Below, one piece after another: positions 1 to 12,590 of a stretch of DNA of 64,000 nucleotides (positions are counted from its first letter, which is position 1; each line of letters opens with the position of its first letter). Both the position numbers and the translations under genes were made by a program. The stretch is taken from the NCBI GenBank assembly GCA_036768485.1, contig JAVLUZ010000145.1, positions 16,578,304-16,642,303 on the forward strand, written 5' to 3'. The notes under the pieces were generated by a model that searched no databases, was not told the DNA's origin, and was given only the letters and a program-made list of their open reading frames with translations. Origin of the DNA: Mermis nigrescens. Lineage: Eukaryota; Nematoda; Enoplea; Mermithida; Mermithidae.

Positions 1-118
1 CACTATCCATTGACATTAAGAAATTGCGAAAAAAGCAAAAAAAAATCAAAAATTGAATTCTGAAAGGGGGTATTTTGCTTTCTGGGGGTTGCATACCCCT
101 GAACTCCCCACGCCCAGG
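1..118 (+). mobile_element. G-run MITE, left part outside the window
   Basis: Starts at CACTATCCATTGACATTAAG and ends with CCCCACGCCCAGGT, the right half of the family consensus. It sits at the left edge of the visible A/B homology. Confidence 0.8.
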
Positions 119-303
119 TTTGGTATCAATACGTGTATAATAGGTAGAAAAAAGACAGACAATAAATAAGAGAAATAGATATGGTTGGCAATCGTTTTCA
201 TCTCGTCGTTTACCAGATCATCAATTCAATGCTTTTCACAGTTAAAGAATGGTCTGGTTTTTCTTCTGATTTTTATTGACAAGGATAAAATTTCGAAATA
301 ACG

Positions 304-739
304 CAGTGGTGGATCCAGGATTACCTGACTGGGGAAGGCGGAATCCAAAATTTTCCTGATAGTGTAAAAGCTGCCTATGCCTAAAGTAGCGGTTTTCCCT
401 CCTTCTCCTTTCATAGACAAATCATTTGCGATCGGGAGAAGTGGAAAATTTTTCAAAAGTTTTCTAAAACACCGTGCAAAATCAGTGCGGAAATCAGCCC
501 AAAGCGCCGCAAAATACACGATAAGTCACTGCAAGAACTAGAATAAGCTTGTACCGTACTAAATTACTCTTTCGACATAAAAATAAGAGTGCAAAGAAAG
601 TCATTAAATGTCAATTTAAAGTAAATGATATAAAATTGGCTGAAACCAATTAACAAATTCACAGTATTCTATATTGCACCCAATGATTTTTTAGCGATGG
701 TAGGAGGGCGCCACCCCGCCCCTTCTGAATCCGCGCTTA
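304..739. mobile_element. hAT-like MITE, copy A
   Basis: CAGTGGTGGATCCAGGATTA to TGAATCCGCGCTTA, flanked by AAATAACG and AAATAATG (7 of 8). Shared with copy B. Confidence 0.78.
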
Positions 740-1014
740 AAATAATGTCAATTTAGATTTTTGACCTCATCATTAATGCCAGTCGGTTCTCAAGTGTATT
801 TTTAGCTTCAGCGCATAATGCTCAGCAAGAATATCTGAAGAATAAAAAATATATAAAGAATGCAATACTGAAAATTCTAACAATAAATTAACTGATATTC
901 ACACAGCGTTGACTTTTAAGAACACTAGTAATAGGGAGTGATAGACAGTAGCAAGAAAAACAAGTATTAAAAGAAATTAGCACGGTTAGGAATTTATGGA
1001 TAAAATTTCATTAC

Positions 1015-1138
1015 TTTCGGTTCGTATCACGCGATTTCGAAATCCGGCCCATCTAGCTTTTATAATAGCATAATCGCCATCTCTGTTCATCACTACCATG
1101 GCTCTTTCTTCACTGGACGATAAATTCGGTAAATTTTG
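1015..1138 (-). pseudogene. GRDP-like exon 7, copy A (2-bp deletion)
   Basis: Homologue of 40,204-40,329, 124 bp instead of 126. RAMVVMNRDGDYAIIKARWA is intact; the two-base loss falls just after FRNRV, next to the donor. The remaining downstream exons of this copy would lie left of the window. Confidence 0.68.
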
Positions 1139-1986
1139 CTAAATAAAAAATTAACACTACCCATTACATCTACTGCTGCTTTAATTATAAGGATAATCCA
1201 AATTTCGGAACAGATCAATCAGAAATCAAAAATTAAAAAACACAATATAATATGAAGATTGGGAAACGCGGGAGCATAGATGTGCAGCATGGCTGGTCTG
1301 GAGTGATCAGCCGGTCAATCAAAGGCTTTTTTGAGCCGAAACAGCTATGTACCTATAAAAAGAAAATTTTTGGTTTTCACTCACTTTCAGTATTTATTTT
1401 TCTGATTTTCTTCTTTTAAATCCTCTTTCTCCATTCTGGGAGCCTAAACAATAGATGCGCACAGTGACGAACCCACGGAGTTCGTTAATTTTTTTCAATT
1501 GTTTATACCTTGAATATAAATGAAAAGGTAAACTGATTGAAATTTTTTAATTTCAAAATTAAAATTGACGAATACAGTATTAAACTTTTTGCTTCAATGA
1601 CATTACTTCATTCACTCTTTTTGCAGCTAAGTACGGGCAAACGTAAACGCGAGGAGTTTCGAGTATTGCACCCCCTCAAAAATCGGCAATCCTCGGAATC
1701 AAATTTGAGACAATAGTTTTGGGATTTAGCGGATTTGGTAACATACCTCTCAGAATTCGTTGCTGGTCATGTATAGCTATGTATTTTTAGGGAAAGTGTA
1801 AGAATTAAATTTATAAATTAGCACTCAGTTGGGTTTTAAGGGCAACCATGGGCGTAGGGGGGGGGTTCGGATCTCATTCAGAATCCAAAATTGAAATGAG
1901 CAAAAACGTGGTAGCGCGATGACAGAAAAGCAAAAATCAGAATTTGTCTTGTAAAAATATATTGCTAAAAATGCGACATATCTTAC

Positions 1987-2154
1987 TAGATCGGCATCAA
2001 GTTGAGTTCTGCGGGGCAAAGTGTCCGAACTAACCAAATGGGCCATGGCCAATAGGTACGATCTTTCCGTGAACGAAAACGGAAGACAGAAGATAAGGGG
2101 CAGAGTGAGCGATGCGCACTACGTATTGAGCATTAGTCCATCGAATCCCTCAAG
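1987..2154 (-). pseudogene. GRDP-like exon 6, copy A (frame-broken)
   Basis: Homologue of 42,772-42,940 with donor GATCTA|GTAAGA kept. CACGGAAAGATCGTACC replaces CACGGGAAAGATCAAAAATT, and there is a one-base gain near the 5-prime end, so the frame is interrupted before MAHLVSSDTLPRRTQLDADL. Confidence 0.65.
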
Positions 2155-2299
2155 CTCAATTAGCACTCATTTATTAATACACACAGGAGATGGATTGGGA
2201 ACTATCGGCAAAATTGATCGTCTCCATATATGGGCAGTAACGATATTCTGAAGGTCCGATGGGGCCAGATTGCCGTAAGTAGTACCAAAAATTCAATTC

Positions 2300-2720
2300 A
2301 AGGGTCCGTCAATTTTTGGGGTTTTCAGGTTCTGGGGATTCAGACTATCCATGATTGGGGTTCACTCTCGAGAAAATTGTCACCCTCTTCACAAATTTTC
2401 GAACCCCCAAAATTTGTGATTTTTCAAAAGTTTCCGAAAATTCTGGAAATTTGTAGAAAGGGTGCTTTTTAAGCGTTTAAGCGATTTATTTATTCAAAAG
2501 TGTCAAACTCAAGTTTTGAACATATTTTGTTCATGTTAGACTTTTCCGAATTTGCTTCAAAATTTTGTATGTTTTATGCTGTAGAAAAATAGAGCATCGT
2601 CAGAAAAGCCGAAAAACGATATTTTGACGCGTATCCACCATATTTTGGCCCATAAAAGCACTTTAAAATTTCACTCTTCAGAATTCCCATGCTGTGCAAA
2701 TCTGGTCCAGCAGACCCCCA
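2300..2720. repeat. Dispersed AT-rich repeat, copy A
   Basis: TTTCAAAAGTTTCCGAAAAT, TTTTTAAGCGTTTAAGCGAT, TGTTTTATGCTGTAGAAAAA and CCATGCTGTGCAA motifs, shared with 43,100-43,520, 37,060-37,400 and 58,690-59,170. Ends not determined. Confidence 0.6.
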
Positions 2721-4502
2721 TGCTCATGTGTTGTCCTCTTTCATCCGAACAAGCATATGCGCGGGATTTCTATGCCAGAAATAATTTTTCTTGGAAAAAT
2801 GACGCAGTGTGAAGGCTAAATTACAGATTAAAATGAAAAATTTTCTTTAAAAAAGCTTGAAATTGACCAGAATTTTAAATATTTCAAAATTTATTACAGT
2901 TTTGATGTTATTTTGGCCGAAAAAACGTACTTGGACCCCCAGTCCGGCCACACTGTGCATCTTCATGTGCTCCCATTCCTCTTACGTTTACGTGTTTTGC
3001 AACACATGAATTTCTAACCAAAAGCAGCGGTGTTAGGCTATTCTCTAAATTGTTTTTTGCCATTCAGGCTAAAAATTGAAATGGCAGATTATTTTATTTT
3101 TCCAAGTTTTAAGCCATTGAATGCAAGTTTTCATTAGCATGCGTAATCAAATTTATACAACTGCATGGGTAAGTTTCATAAATACTCTACGGCAAAATGG
3201 CAATTTTTAACCTGTTTTTTATAAGCATATGTATTCTTTCCGCTCATTTTTAATACATATTTGTTTTTTCTTTATGCAGATATTTTTACTACATCAAGGT
3301 GCAAAAATTTTGTCTTTATAATCAGCGAAATTAAGTATGCTTGACATTGTGCGGACGATCATACAGGGATGGAAGCTAAAGTGAAGTCTTAAATATGGCG
3401 GCTTTAATCATTTGAAATGACACTTTCATTCCAGAAATTGAAACTTAAAATTGAATCAAATGTGAAAATTTAAGGGGGCATTCCGGTGAAAAAATTGCAT
3501 TTAAGTTCGAATAGTTTTTGTAGCCAATTTACATTAATAGTAGTTTTAAGAAAAAAGGCCCTTTCAGAAAAATAGAAAAAGCTATAGCACATGTTTTAAA
3601 ATCAAGGAATGCATATTATTATGAAAATTATGGAATGATATAAAGCGAATTCGCTGAAGAAATTTCACTTGAATCATCAAAAAGACGATATGGGCCGAAT
3701 GACAAAGTTCATAATTCATCTGATATTCAGATAAAACATAGAAAAGATTTTATGATTTAGTAATTTTGAAACGACTAAAAGGATTCTGGCTGGAATCAAA
3801 ATTTCGATGATTAAGCACCATCAAATTGCAGTGGTATCCAATCAAGCTATGTTTAAAACCTAATCGCTATCTTAAAAGCAAGGAATTACTTCTCTTTCGT
3901 ATCATGATTTTAAAATTTACACTATAGAGGAGAATACATGCTATTCTTATAGATGTTTGAAATCTTACCTTAGTATACGAAAATTTCGACGTATTACAGG
4001 GTTTTTCCTACAAGGCAAAGATTTTTCTGGATGCACAAATACATTTCGGGACCGTCTTTGTATATGTACAAAGATTTATGGGAAGACATGAAAAAGGGTG
4101 TACAATTCCCTAAAATTTGAGCCGAAATGAGTAATTATTTGTGCAAATATGTCTTATAATAATAACATTTGCATTTAAAAAGAAACGATTTTGAATGTTT
4201 CGGTGCTTCGCGCCGTTTTGATACACTTTTCAGTATTTTTTTCGTCAGAAGCCTTAATTGGTTACAGACACTACCAAAAGTCAAAAAAAACCGTATTTAC
4301 ACTACAGAAAGTGCTAACTGTACGATATTATGGTACCCCAAAAATTAGCATGTACAAAATGTACAAAGATTTTTGAGGACCATCTTTATTACATGTACAA
4401 AGAAATTTGAGCAAAAAACAATGCGTTAGTACAATAAGCCTAAAATAATTCATTTTTTTATAGATGGTATAAAATGATAATTCAATAACACACATAAAAG
4501 CA

Positions 4503-4750
4503 CGAATTGAGCAGCACAAAATTCTGGGAGTGCAAGATTTTTCAAAGGTCAAAAAAATGGTCTGAAAATGGTGCTATGGCGAAAAAACACCGTTTTTAAA
4601 CGTTTCTCATCGAGCACTATCAATTGGCATCAAAAATTGCGAAAAAAAACAAACAACCTTCCAAAAATTGAAGTTTGGGAGTACTTTGATTTCTGGGGAG
4701 GGGTATTCGGCCTTTTGGGGGGATGCAAATTCACCCCCACGCCCACGTGC
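4503..4750 (+). mobile_element. G-run MITE, copy A intron
   Basis: GCAGCACAAAATTCTGGGAG through TTTTTCAAAGGTC to CACCCCCACGCCCACG. Shared with copy B at 45,311. Confidence 0.8.
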
Positions 4751-5202
4751 GCATGTAAGGCGCGAAAATTATTAGGCTTAGCAGGATTTTTAAGTGTATT
4801 TTCAACTTAAAAATGATAAGTACATTCGAAGCACTGTCTCCAACGGTTCTGTCAACCGCAATTGGGCGTGGGGGGTTTGGTGGCCTAGATCACTAGATCC
4901 ATTAGAACCTCAGAATTGAATTCCTGGTAGGTTTTTGAGTTTTTATCAGTTTTAACCCACAAATACTCCCAAATTACGCTGCTGCGGCTGGAAGGTAAAT
5001 GAAAATTTCGAACAAATTGATAGTTTTGAGACAAATTGTCTCCGCAAACGCTTGAAAAACCACATATTTTCCTAAATTAACCGGAAAACCGGGAATATTG
5101 GTGGGAGAGTAAGCAGAATTCGCAGCGGCACGTTCAATCAATATTCGAATTTCTAGCGTTCATTCGGTTATCGGTGGTCAAAAGCAGATTTTTTAAAATT
5201 AA

Positions 5203-5622
5203 TTATACAAAGTCAAAATGCGTCTGATGCTCTAACTTATGAGTGGCCAAGCAGAACCTGGGCGAAGACGCGGACGGGCATTTGACCAACGACGCATGAC
5301 GACAAAGGTCTGACAGCTGGCGATATGACGGCACACTTGTGCCCAATGTCAGTTTTACTTCTCGTTTGATCGAGACTAATAGTAAAGAAAAGTTTGGCCT
5401 TTTGCGAGCGAACGGCGGATGAAAGGCTTTTTGTTTGGGTAAGTGTCGTCTTCGTTGCTTTTCCAAAGTAACAGTATGAGTAAAACTAGTGTGAGATGAC
5501 GGGCTGCTAATTGGAGACAGGAGTTCTTCGAGCCAAATTGTTCTTTTCATTTGTATCTGTATGAAACATATTTGTAACGGTGGCATACATTTGAAGAAGG
5601 AAGGTTTTGGAGGAATCTCCAT
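5203..5622 (-). pseudogene. Homologue of the unresolved exon 5 region, copy A
   Basis: Collinear with 46,056-46,445. It has single-base losses in TCTCGATCAAACG (copy B TCTCGGATCAAAACG) and an extra A in GGAAAAGC. One frame stays open across 139 codons, but only because these indels swap frames. Differences from copy B are mostly silent in two different frames along its length. Confidence 0.4.
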
Positions 5623-6172
5623 CGAAAGTTGAACGCCTTCCCAAATCCCTCACCCATAGAGAGCCAAAAAAATTTCAAACCCCTTCGCCGATTTTTGGCT
5701 AAAACTTGCATTTTCATTATTCTTAAGAGTTTTTGCCATTTAAGTCATGCATAACTTCCTAAAAGTTGCCGATGACCCCACCCAAGATTTGACCGTCATA
5801 TGTATGAAAGGGGGCTGGGAAATACCCCTTCCAAAATCCGTAGACTTTGTGCACGACTGATTTACAAGTAGTACAATAAATAACATACCGCGTACTTACA
5901 TACACGCACAGCATGGAAATTCTGGGTTGGGGGAGCAATCGAGCCGAAAATTTTCTAAGTGCATTAGCTAAAAACGATAAGTACGTCAGAAAACGCTGTT
6001 TGTTGACGTTTTGGACAATGCTCGATCTTTATAGAACATAAAACACCTAAAAAATTTGAAAAATCGAGTAAATTGAGCAAAACATAGTCAAAACATGTGC
6101 ACTTGGCCCGAAGCGCCGACAATTGGACACTTTTGAGTAAAAAATGAACTAAAAATGCTTAAACAGGCACAC

Positions 6173-6576
6173 TTTTCCCAATTTTATTGACAATTCTGTA
6201 GGAGTCGCAGCCATTTTGCGGGGTATGCAGTAGCCATTCAGGGATCAAAAGCCCCAAATCATTTATAGTGCTTACCACGTTTTCTTTTGCAAGAAGAACC
6301 TATCAAAAAGTTGTAGGTCGATTGCCAAATATTTAGGCCGATTTCTGTCGAACGGAAACTTGACCGCGGTAAGAAAAGTAAGATCCATATGGTGCACCAG
6401 GAATGATTACCGACTTTGACTATACCGCCCCAAAATGCTTATCCCATTCTTTGTCGATACTGTCCTGCTCACTTTAATATCGAATGTCTCCAATTCCTTA
6501 GAACCATAGCTCCACTTCAAAGTCAAATAGTCCCTTCGAGCAGTGACTTCTTTCAGCGTATTCTGAGAATACGCAC
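6173..6576 (-). pseudogene. GRDP-like exon 4, copy A (frame-broken)
   Basis: Collinear with 47,030-47,434. It has indels at GGTAAGAAAAG and GACTTTGACTATACC and an altered sequence near the acceptor side (ATTCTGAGAATACGC for GATGCAAGGAATACGC), so the long frame seen in copy B is lost. Confidence 0.65.
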
Positions 6577-8261
6577 CTTCGAATGATTCAGAATATCAAT
6601 ATATCAAAGATAACCTCATCAGAAGATAAGTAGACAATCCCAGAAATGTTTCAATTTCAGAAATCGTTACAAACCATGAGTAATATCGTTGCCGAATAAC
6701 ACGGGCTCGGGTAGTTTGTGAGTAGAGACATATACACTGTACAGTATGGGATCCAGGGGTCAGCCCCGAAAATTTAGAAAAATAGCTTTTTTGGCTAAAA
6801 AAACCATGGGTACCATACATGGGCAGGAACAAAATTCTGGTCAGTGCGATGGGGCCAGGTAATAGAAAATAGCACCAAAGAGTTCAATTCTGGGATGCCA
6901 ATCTATTTTGAGAACCACGGCCATGTGTGATGGGTATACGTCAAAAACCGGTTTTTTCACTGTTTAAATAATGCTCATTTTTTACCACAAAACATATAGA
7001 AAAACTTGGAGCAAATTTAAAAATTAATCAAGTAAATCCAATAGAATACAGTCATAAAATGCGTGCATGGCGTGGAGCGCCGAAAATTTTACGCGTTTGA
7101 GTCCATTGATAACTAAATCCGCTTAAAAAAGCACACTTTCACAATTTTTTAGAAAAAATGACAGTTCTGGGAAGATTTCAGCCGCTTGGCGAGGTCAATA
7201 GCCATTCTAAGTAGGGTCAAAGCCCCCAAAGCCCAATCACATGGTTAGGAACACAAAGTTAATTGGCCTTGCCACCTCTTTACGCTAGCCAATAAAATTG
7301 ATCAAATAAGCCGAAAATGAAAATTCTTGACCATATCACAAATTAAGCGTTCCCGTTTTGACCTCAGAAACTCGTGCCTCCGAATTTTTGGCTTACGCAC
7401 ATGTGCACATTTTAAAGTTATCGAGTTTACAAAGTAAATGGTCTTGCTAAAAAAGAAGATGAATCGCACTTAAACTTTTTAAGAGGGACGATCGATTTCG
7501 AAGAGGAGGCCTCCAAATGCAAATGTATGTAGCACGGAAATTCTAACAGAAAATGCATTTTATAAAAAAATTGTCAAAAAACTTGAAGGTCACGAAATGT
7601 TGACAACGTTTTCAGTATTACACAACTTCGATACTTCAGCAAAAACTAATTCTTATTTGTAATCATTTAAAAAATTTACTACCATGAAATGAGTGTAATA
7701 AAAAAATTAAGCACTATAGAAGACAAACAAATTATAGAAAATTGTAGGTATTTCACTATCAGGCTTAGCTAACTAAAACGATCATCTTGAGCTCAATAAA
7801 GGTTATCCACAATGCGAACTTGTTATTTTTTTGATAAATCGATTCTGAAAACACCGTTTTGTGTGAAGAATTTGTAAAAATCAGTTAATTAATAAATTTG
7901 AATATACAAAACATTTCTTCGTTATGCTAATTTCGAAAATACTAAATTCTAGTTTGTTTTCTTCTCTTTTGTGCATTTTCTAAAAAAGAAAACATGTTAT
8001 ACATATGTTTGTATCTCCAGCAATTTTAAGCAGAAAAAATGTGTTATATTTTTCAGTCACTTTTGAAATCCAAAATTCCATTTATTTAAAATGAGGTAAT
8101 AAAGGACAATACTATAGATTAGAAATAGTAAAATAGATAAAACTGATGAATTTTTAAATGAAAATTAATAGAAATTGTCATCAAATTAATCTTAGCAAAT
8201 TTTGCTGTAAAACGGATCAATACTAAAATTTACAAAAAGATGAATAAGAGCAACAGCGTAC

Positions 8262-8508
8262 TTGACCACAATTTGCGTCAGAAAAGTTCTGTTGATCAAA
8301 GCCCATGAAAAAGGGAGCTTCGTGACCCCGATACATGCATCCGGGCCTGCAAAAGCCTCCCCGGAAAATAATGTTGCCATAATTTTTCGGTCTTTTCTTT
8401 GCCGCTGAGCAATTTGGAACCAGTCGTCCGGTCTCCGTCAGAATCGTCGTGATTCAATAACTTGTGCATGATTCGTCGTGTATCTTGGACGTATGCCAAT
8501 GGATGAAC
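8262..8508 (-). pseudogene. GRDP-like exon 3, copy A
   Basis: The same 247 bp as copy B, with the same splice borders and the same internal frame change between LWQHY and RPGCMYRG. It carries a few substitutions (SDGD for SAGD, SGKE for SVKE). The shared anomaly therefore predates the split of the copies or is a recurrent consensus error. Confidence 0.72.
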
Positions 8509-8700
8509 CTAAGCATGCATGCTAATTTCTATTTTAGTTTAATTTAATTTAATTTTAAATTTTCAATTCAATTTAAAATAATAAATAATATTTTAAATGT
8601 TAATTTTAAGCATACGAATATGACAAGCCAGGGGTGATGTAAGGCATGGAAGCATATATGGGCAGCGCCTGATTATGTATGTGTTCTGCCCGATTACCGG

Positions 8701-9120
8701 AAAATTGCTCGCCAACAATTGCTCGAGAGCAATTGCTCGCCAACAATTGCTCGCCTAGCAATTGCTCGCCCACAATTTCTCGCCCGGCAACTGCTCATCC
8801 AGCAATTGCTCGCCCAGCAATTGCTCGCCCAGCTTAATTGCTCGCCCAACAGTACTCGCCCAGCAATTGCTCGCCCAGCAATTGCTCGCCCGTAATTGCT
8901 CGCCCAGCAATTGCTCGCCCAGCAATTGCTCGCCCAGCAATTGCTCGCCAGCAATTGCTCGCCAGCCCCGCAATTGCTCGCCCGCTCGCCCAGCAATTGC
9001 TCGCCCAGCAATTGCTCGCCAGCCCAGCAATTGCTCGCCCGGCGATACTCGCCCAACAATTGCTCGCCAATCACCAACAATTGTAGCCATACGATTACTT
9101 GCTGAGCAATTGCTCGCCAG
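8701..9120 (+). repeat. 15-bp minisatellite, left arm, copy A
   Basis: Degenerate AGCAATTGCTCGCCC array with variants such as CAACAGTACTCGCCC and units shortened to CGCCAGCAATTGCT. It differs clearly from the near-perfect array at the matching site in copy B. Confidence 0.9.
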
Positions 9121-9698
9121 TGAATTGATCACATGGGAACCGCTCCTGGGCATTGTTGCTTCTTATTTATTGAATCAGCAATAGTCATTCTATATCGGAA
9201 TCGCGCTATAAAAATGGAAGGTGTATTTACCAAAATCGAACGCCCCGGATCTTGAAATCATCTGGTCTGAACAAATGGTATAATTAAGTACATTCAGTTC
9301 TGCTGTGATGTTGCATACATTTGCGCTCATACATTTATCTATGTACAGATTGTTTCGTTTTTAGTAGGAAAGAGAGAAGCTGTAGTTTCAGTTTGAAAGT
9401 ATTCATTTTTAGTGTACTAAAATGATTTTTTTTAATTCGTGCAATCTTAATTTTAAGTTTTAATGCACTCAATAAGTCGACAGGTGCTCGCCACCGCCAG
9501 GCGATGCTCGCCAATCACCTGTGATTAGTCGAGAAATACATTTTTTAAGTTTTTTATTCGTTCAATCAGTTACAAGCTGATCATTGAAGCAAAGTAATTC
9601 AAGTCGGAAATTATCTCGATCACAGCAGAACTAAATTGTACTTAATTACACAATTTTGTTCAGACCGGATCATTAACGCAGTTCCATCTTTATAGCGT

Positions 9699-9881
9699 CA
9701 GGGGCGGGTTTAGAGGGGCGGGTGGGGGCGGCCGCCCCATTTGGCTTAAGAGTGCGCAAAATTAAGCATTTTGAGCGATTTTCAGCGATTTTCGGGTTAA
9801 AACGGCTAATTTTTCCTCCCAAGTCAGGGTTCCGCCCCCTTAGGGTACCGCCCCTCTTAGAAAAATCCTAGATCCACCATG
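9699..9881. mobile_element. hAT-like MITE inside the foldback right arm, copy A
   Basis: TIRs CAGGGGCGGGTTTAGAG and the reverse of CCTAGATCCACCATG, flanked by TATAGCGT (9,691-9,698) and AATAGCGT (9,882-9,889), an 8-bp duplication with one mismatch. Eight-bp duplications and CAG-starting termini are typical of hAT elements. No coding capacity. Confidence 0.8.
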
Positions 9882-9975
9882 AATAGCGTATATGATTCCG
9901 ATATAGAATGACAATTGCTGACTCGAAGAAATGAAGCAACAATGCTTAGGGAGCGATTCCCATGTGATCAATTCG

Positions 9976-10215
9976 GGCGAGCAATTGCTGGGCGAGCAAT
10001 TGCTGGGCGAGCAATTGCTGGGCGAGCAATTGCTGGGCGAGCAATTGCTGGGCGAGCAATTGCTGGGCGAGCAATTGCTGGGCGAGCAGTACTGGTGGCT
10101 GGTGCTGGGCGAGCAATTGCTGGGCAAAGCAGTACTGGGTGAGCAATTGCTGGGCGAATTGCTGGGCGAGCAATTGTTGGAGAGCAATTGTTCTCGAGCA
10201 GTGTTGGCGAGCAAT
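9976..10215 (-). repeat. 15-bp minisatellite, right arm, copy A
   Basis: Eight perfect GGGCGAGCAATTGCT units, then mutated ones (GCAGTACTGGTGGCTGGTGC, GGGCAAAGCAGTACT), then the terminal GTTGGAGAGCAATTGTTCTC. Inverse orientation to the left arm. Confidence 0.9.
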
Positions 10216-10616
10216 TTTCCGCACACGGTTCTGCCCGGGATTTCTATAACTTTTAATTTACAAGATGACCTAATAAATAATTTGTGCTTTATAACATGGT
10301 GTTTCCGCCCCTACATGAATTGTTTGGCATTTTTTGTCTGCGATGTGCGAATATATCAACGAAATATCAAGGATTATGTCCCAACTCTTCGAACGTTTCA
10401 TCTTGAACGAAGTCCCACCTTTTCGAAATTATCACCTTCTAGAAGGCGTCTTCTCCTCGCCCCTTATGACAAGAAAGCCAAAGAAAATATTAATTGTGGA
10501 CGTTTTTCTTACCGCCAATTTTCGGCACTTTTTGCGTTTGAAAAATTTTTAAAAACAAATCCTCCACATCCTAATTTTGGCCCCGCTACGATTGAAACAT
10601 ACTACATCGAGCTAAC

Positions 10617-11083
10617 CTGATGGCTGTGCCAAACCAGATCGAAATCGTAGCACGGAGTCAAAAACTCGTCCGGATATTGACGCGTTATACAAGAATTTCT
10701 CATATCTATCCGCAGCCGCTCTGATAAATTTCAGCGACGTGTAATGAGGAAGAGGGAAATTTGGTAATTAAAATTTCCTTTGCCTCTCCGCCGCGGCTAC
10801 CGTCGTGTTGAAAGCCGATACGAAGGCGTTCACACGTTCGGCGCCCAATTTCGACGCAGACAAGACGAAATCGTACGGTTCATTCGGCCCGCAAAGGATT
10901 CCCAGGCCATCTTTGAGAATTCGGGTAACGTTCCTTAATTTCCTCCGGGCTCATCAATCTGTGATCCACGATAGAGCCGACCAAATTCGCGCAGTCCGCT
11001 GCGTAATGAAGCGGCGCCAGCATGGGTGTGCCATAGCCAGTGCACGTCAAAGGAGGCACGAGATTCGGGTCGCGCGTTTCGCT
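10617..11083 (-). pseudogene. GRDP-like exon 2, copy A (frame-broken)
   Basis: Homologue of 51,548-52,018 but 467 bp instead of 471. Several indels occur (for example CATGGGTG for CATGTGGGTG, TTATACAAG for TTATATACAAG, and GGAAGAGGGAAA for GGAAGGGAAA) and break the frame repeatedly. Splice sites are intact. Confidence 0.8.
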
Positions 11084-11950
11084 CTGATTTTGTAGAGCTT
11101 TTATTTAGATTTTTATAATTTTAATTAATTCGTACACAGGTTTTTTAGTCCATATAAAAAGTATATACAAAATACGATAACTTCTATAACTTCTGAAAAA
11201 TCTGAATAAAGTCACAGCCATTGATTGGCAATTTGAGGTGATTTTTTTATTTTCTCAGCGTTTGGCACGCGAAACCTTTGATTAAAATTCGATGATTTTG
11301 CATCGGCTAGAAATACGGAATAGCAAACTAAGCGAGTGATAGACAATTAAAGGGCTTTTGAATAAAAGGAGTTACATTTATCTGTTGTAAAACACTTATG
11401 TTACAGGGGATTTATAAGGTAAATAAAGTTTCTAACAGATGTTTTCATGACCCAGAAAAACCAATTCTGCTCCATTTGGTGTGAATTGACAGCAGCTTAA
11501 CCAGCATAAATAAAACTTCGAAGCGTTCTTACAAGAATACTCTTAAACGAAACAAACCGCATTCAATTTCATCAAGTATCAGGGAAGTTATGCGGACTAA
11601 TGAGCCATTTGTTTTTAGACATGATGCATCAGTGATAAGATTCCTTTTACGTTGTGTACGTGTATTTGTGCCTAATCTATCACTATTGTATTAATCATGA
11701 TTGCAGCTTGCCAGCGAAATTTCCATCCGTGGACATGTGGGATTTAAGCATAAATATTCGAAAGCCACAGAACCTCGAGATTGAATTCGTCAAAATTTCT
11801 TCTTTATTTTTCACTCCGTCACGACTTTTGTCGCCATTTTTGTGACCTTTGAAAATATTTGGCACGCGAAAAATTCGAAGCTGTTCACATGCAGGTCTTT
11901 TTTTGCCAAATGCCTTCGATAAAATGATATTCCCTGGTTTTTATCACGCT

Positions 11951-12516
11951 TGATCCTCCGTTTACCGTTGATCTTTTTACAGTCGGAGTTTACCATGTTA
12001 GAACGTCATTGCCTATGATAAACTACATCTGCTTTATATACTCAGGCAATTACTAGTTTATTTTATTGCAATTTTTTATGTTCTTTCTAAATAGCGGAAA
12101 CTATTTTTGACGAGTATTTTTCGAACAGTTACGATTAAAATACCATAATGCATAAAGATAAGCTCTAGTGGACATCCATGCAGAAAAAAAGAAAAAAGTA
12201 GATTTATGTTGTAAAACACAATTACATGGGGATGCTAATATAGATTTCAGTGGGACTAGACCATTAAGTTTTTCATTAGAACCCTATTTTCTCACTTTGT
12301 GATATCACAGTGAATATGCAAAAACTGCTCATTTCTTACTGCAATATAGTTTCTCATAGAGCTAAAACACATTAAAAACAATGTAACTGAAGCTAAAATG
12401 AGGCTAGATTAAGTTATAGACACGGATTCAGGGAAAAATAGAAAAAATGCTGATAAAAAATGTTAATGGACTGATTGGCTAGTACGCCTTTCTAGCTCAT
12501 GATAAACAGAAAGTTT
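11951..12516. mobile_element. TCCTCCGTTTACC-end MITE, copy A intron
   Basis: About 0.56 kb between TCCTCCGTTTACC (11,954) and degenerate GATAAACAGAAAG (12,501). Matches the element at 61,763 along its whole length. Located in GRDP intron 1, orthologous in copy B. Confidence 0.75.
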
Positions 12517-12590
12517 ACCCTAGTCTATTCGTTTATTTATTTGTGTGTTTTTCTTTCTTGCTTATTATATTACACTTCGTTTTTTCTCAC

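Larger units (their letters stand above)
8692..10227. mobile_element. Foldback-type element with minisatellite inverted repeats, copy A
   Basis: Flanked by a perfect 9-bp duplication GTTCTGCCC (8,683-8,691 and 10,228-10,236). The ends share CGGAAAATTGCTCGCCAACA in inverted orientation. The left arm is an array of about 15-bp AGCAATTGCTCGCCC units; the right arm is the same array reversed (GGGCGAGCAATTGCT). Inverted similarity continues inward of the arrays for some 200-300 bp on each side, and a 183-bp hAT-like MITE sits in the right arm. It lies in the intron between GRDP exons 3 and 2. No transposase frame is present, so it is non-autonomous. Units here are irregular, with several of 10-14 bp or mutated. 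Confidence 0.82.

Noticed and set aside
4191..4376. Frame MNVSVLRAVLIHF, repeated at 45,002
   Set aside because: Present in both copies, but the copies diverge by indels that change its second half; intronic, without splice context.
5203..5622. 139-codon frame in copy A as an intact gene
   Set aside because: The frame is created by indels relative to copy B; substitution patterns favour different frames in its two halves.
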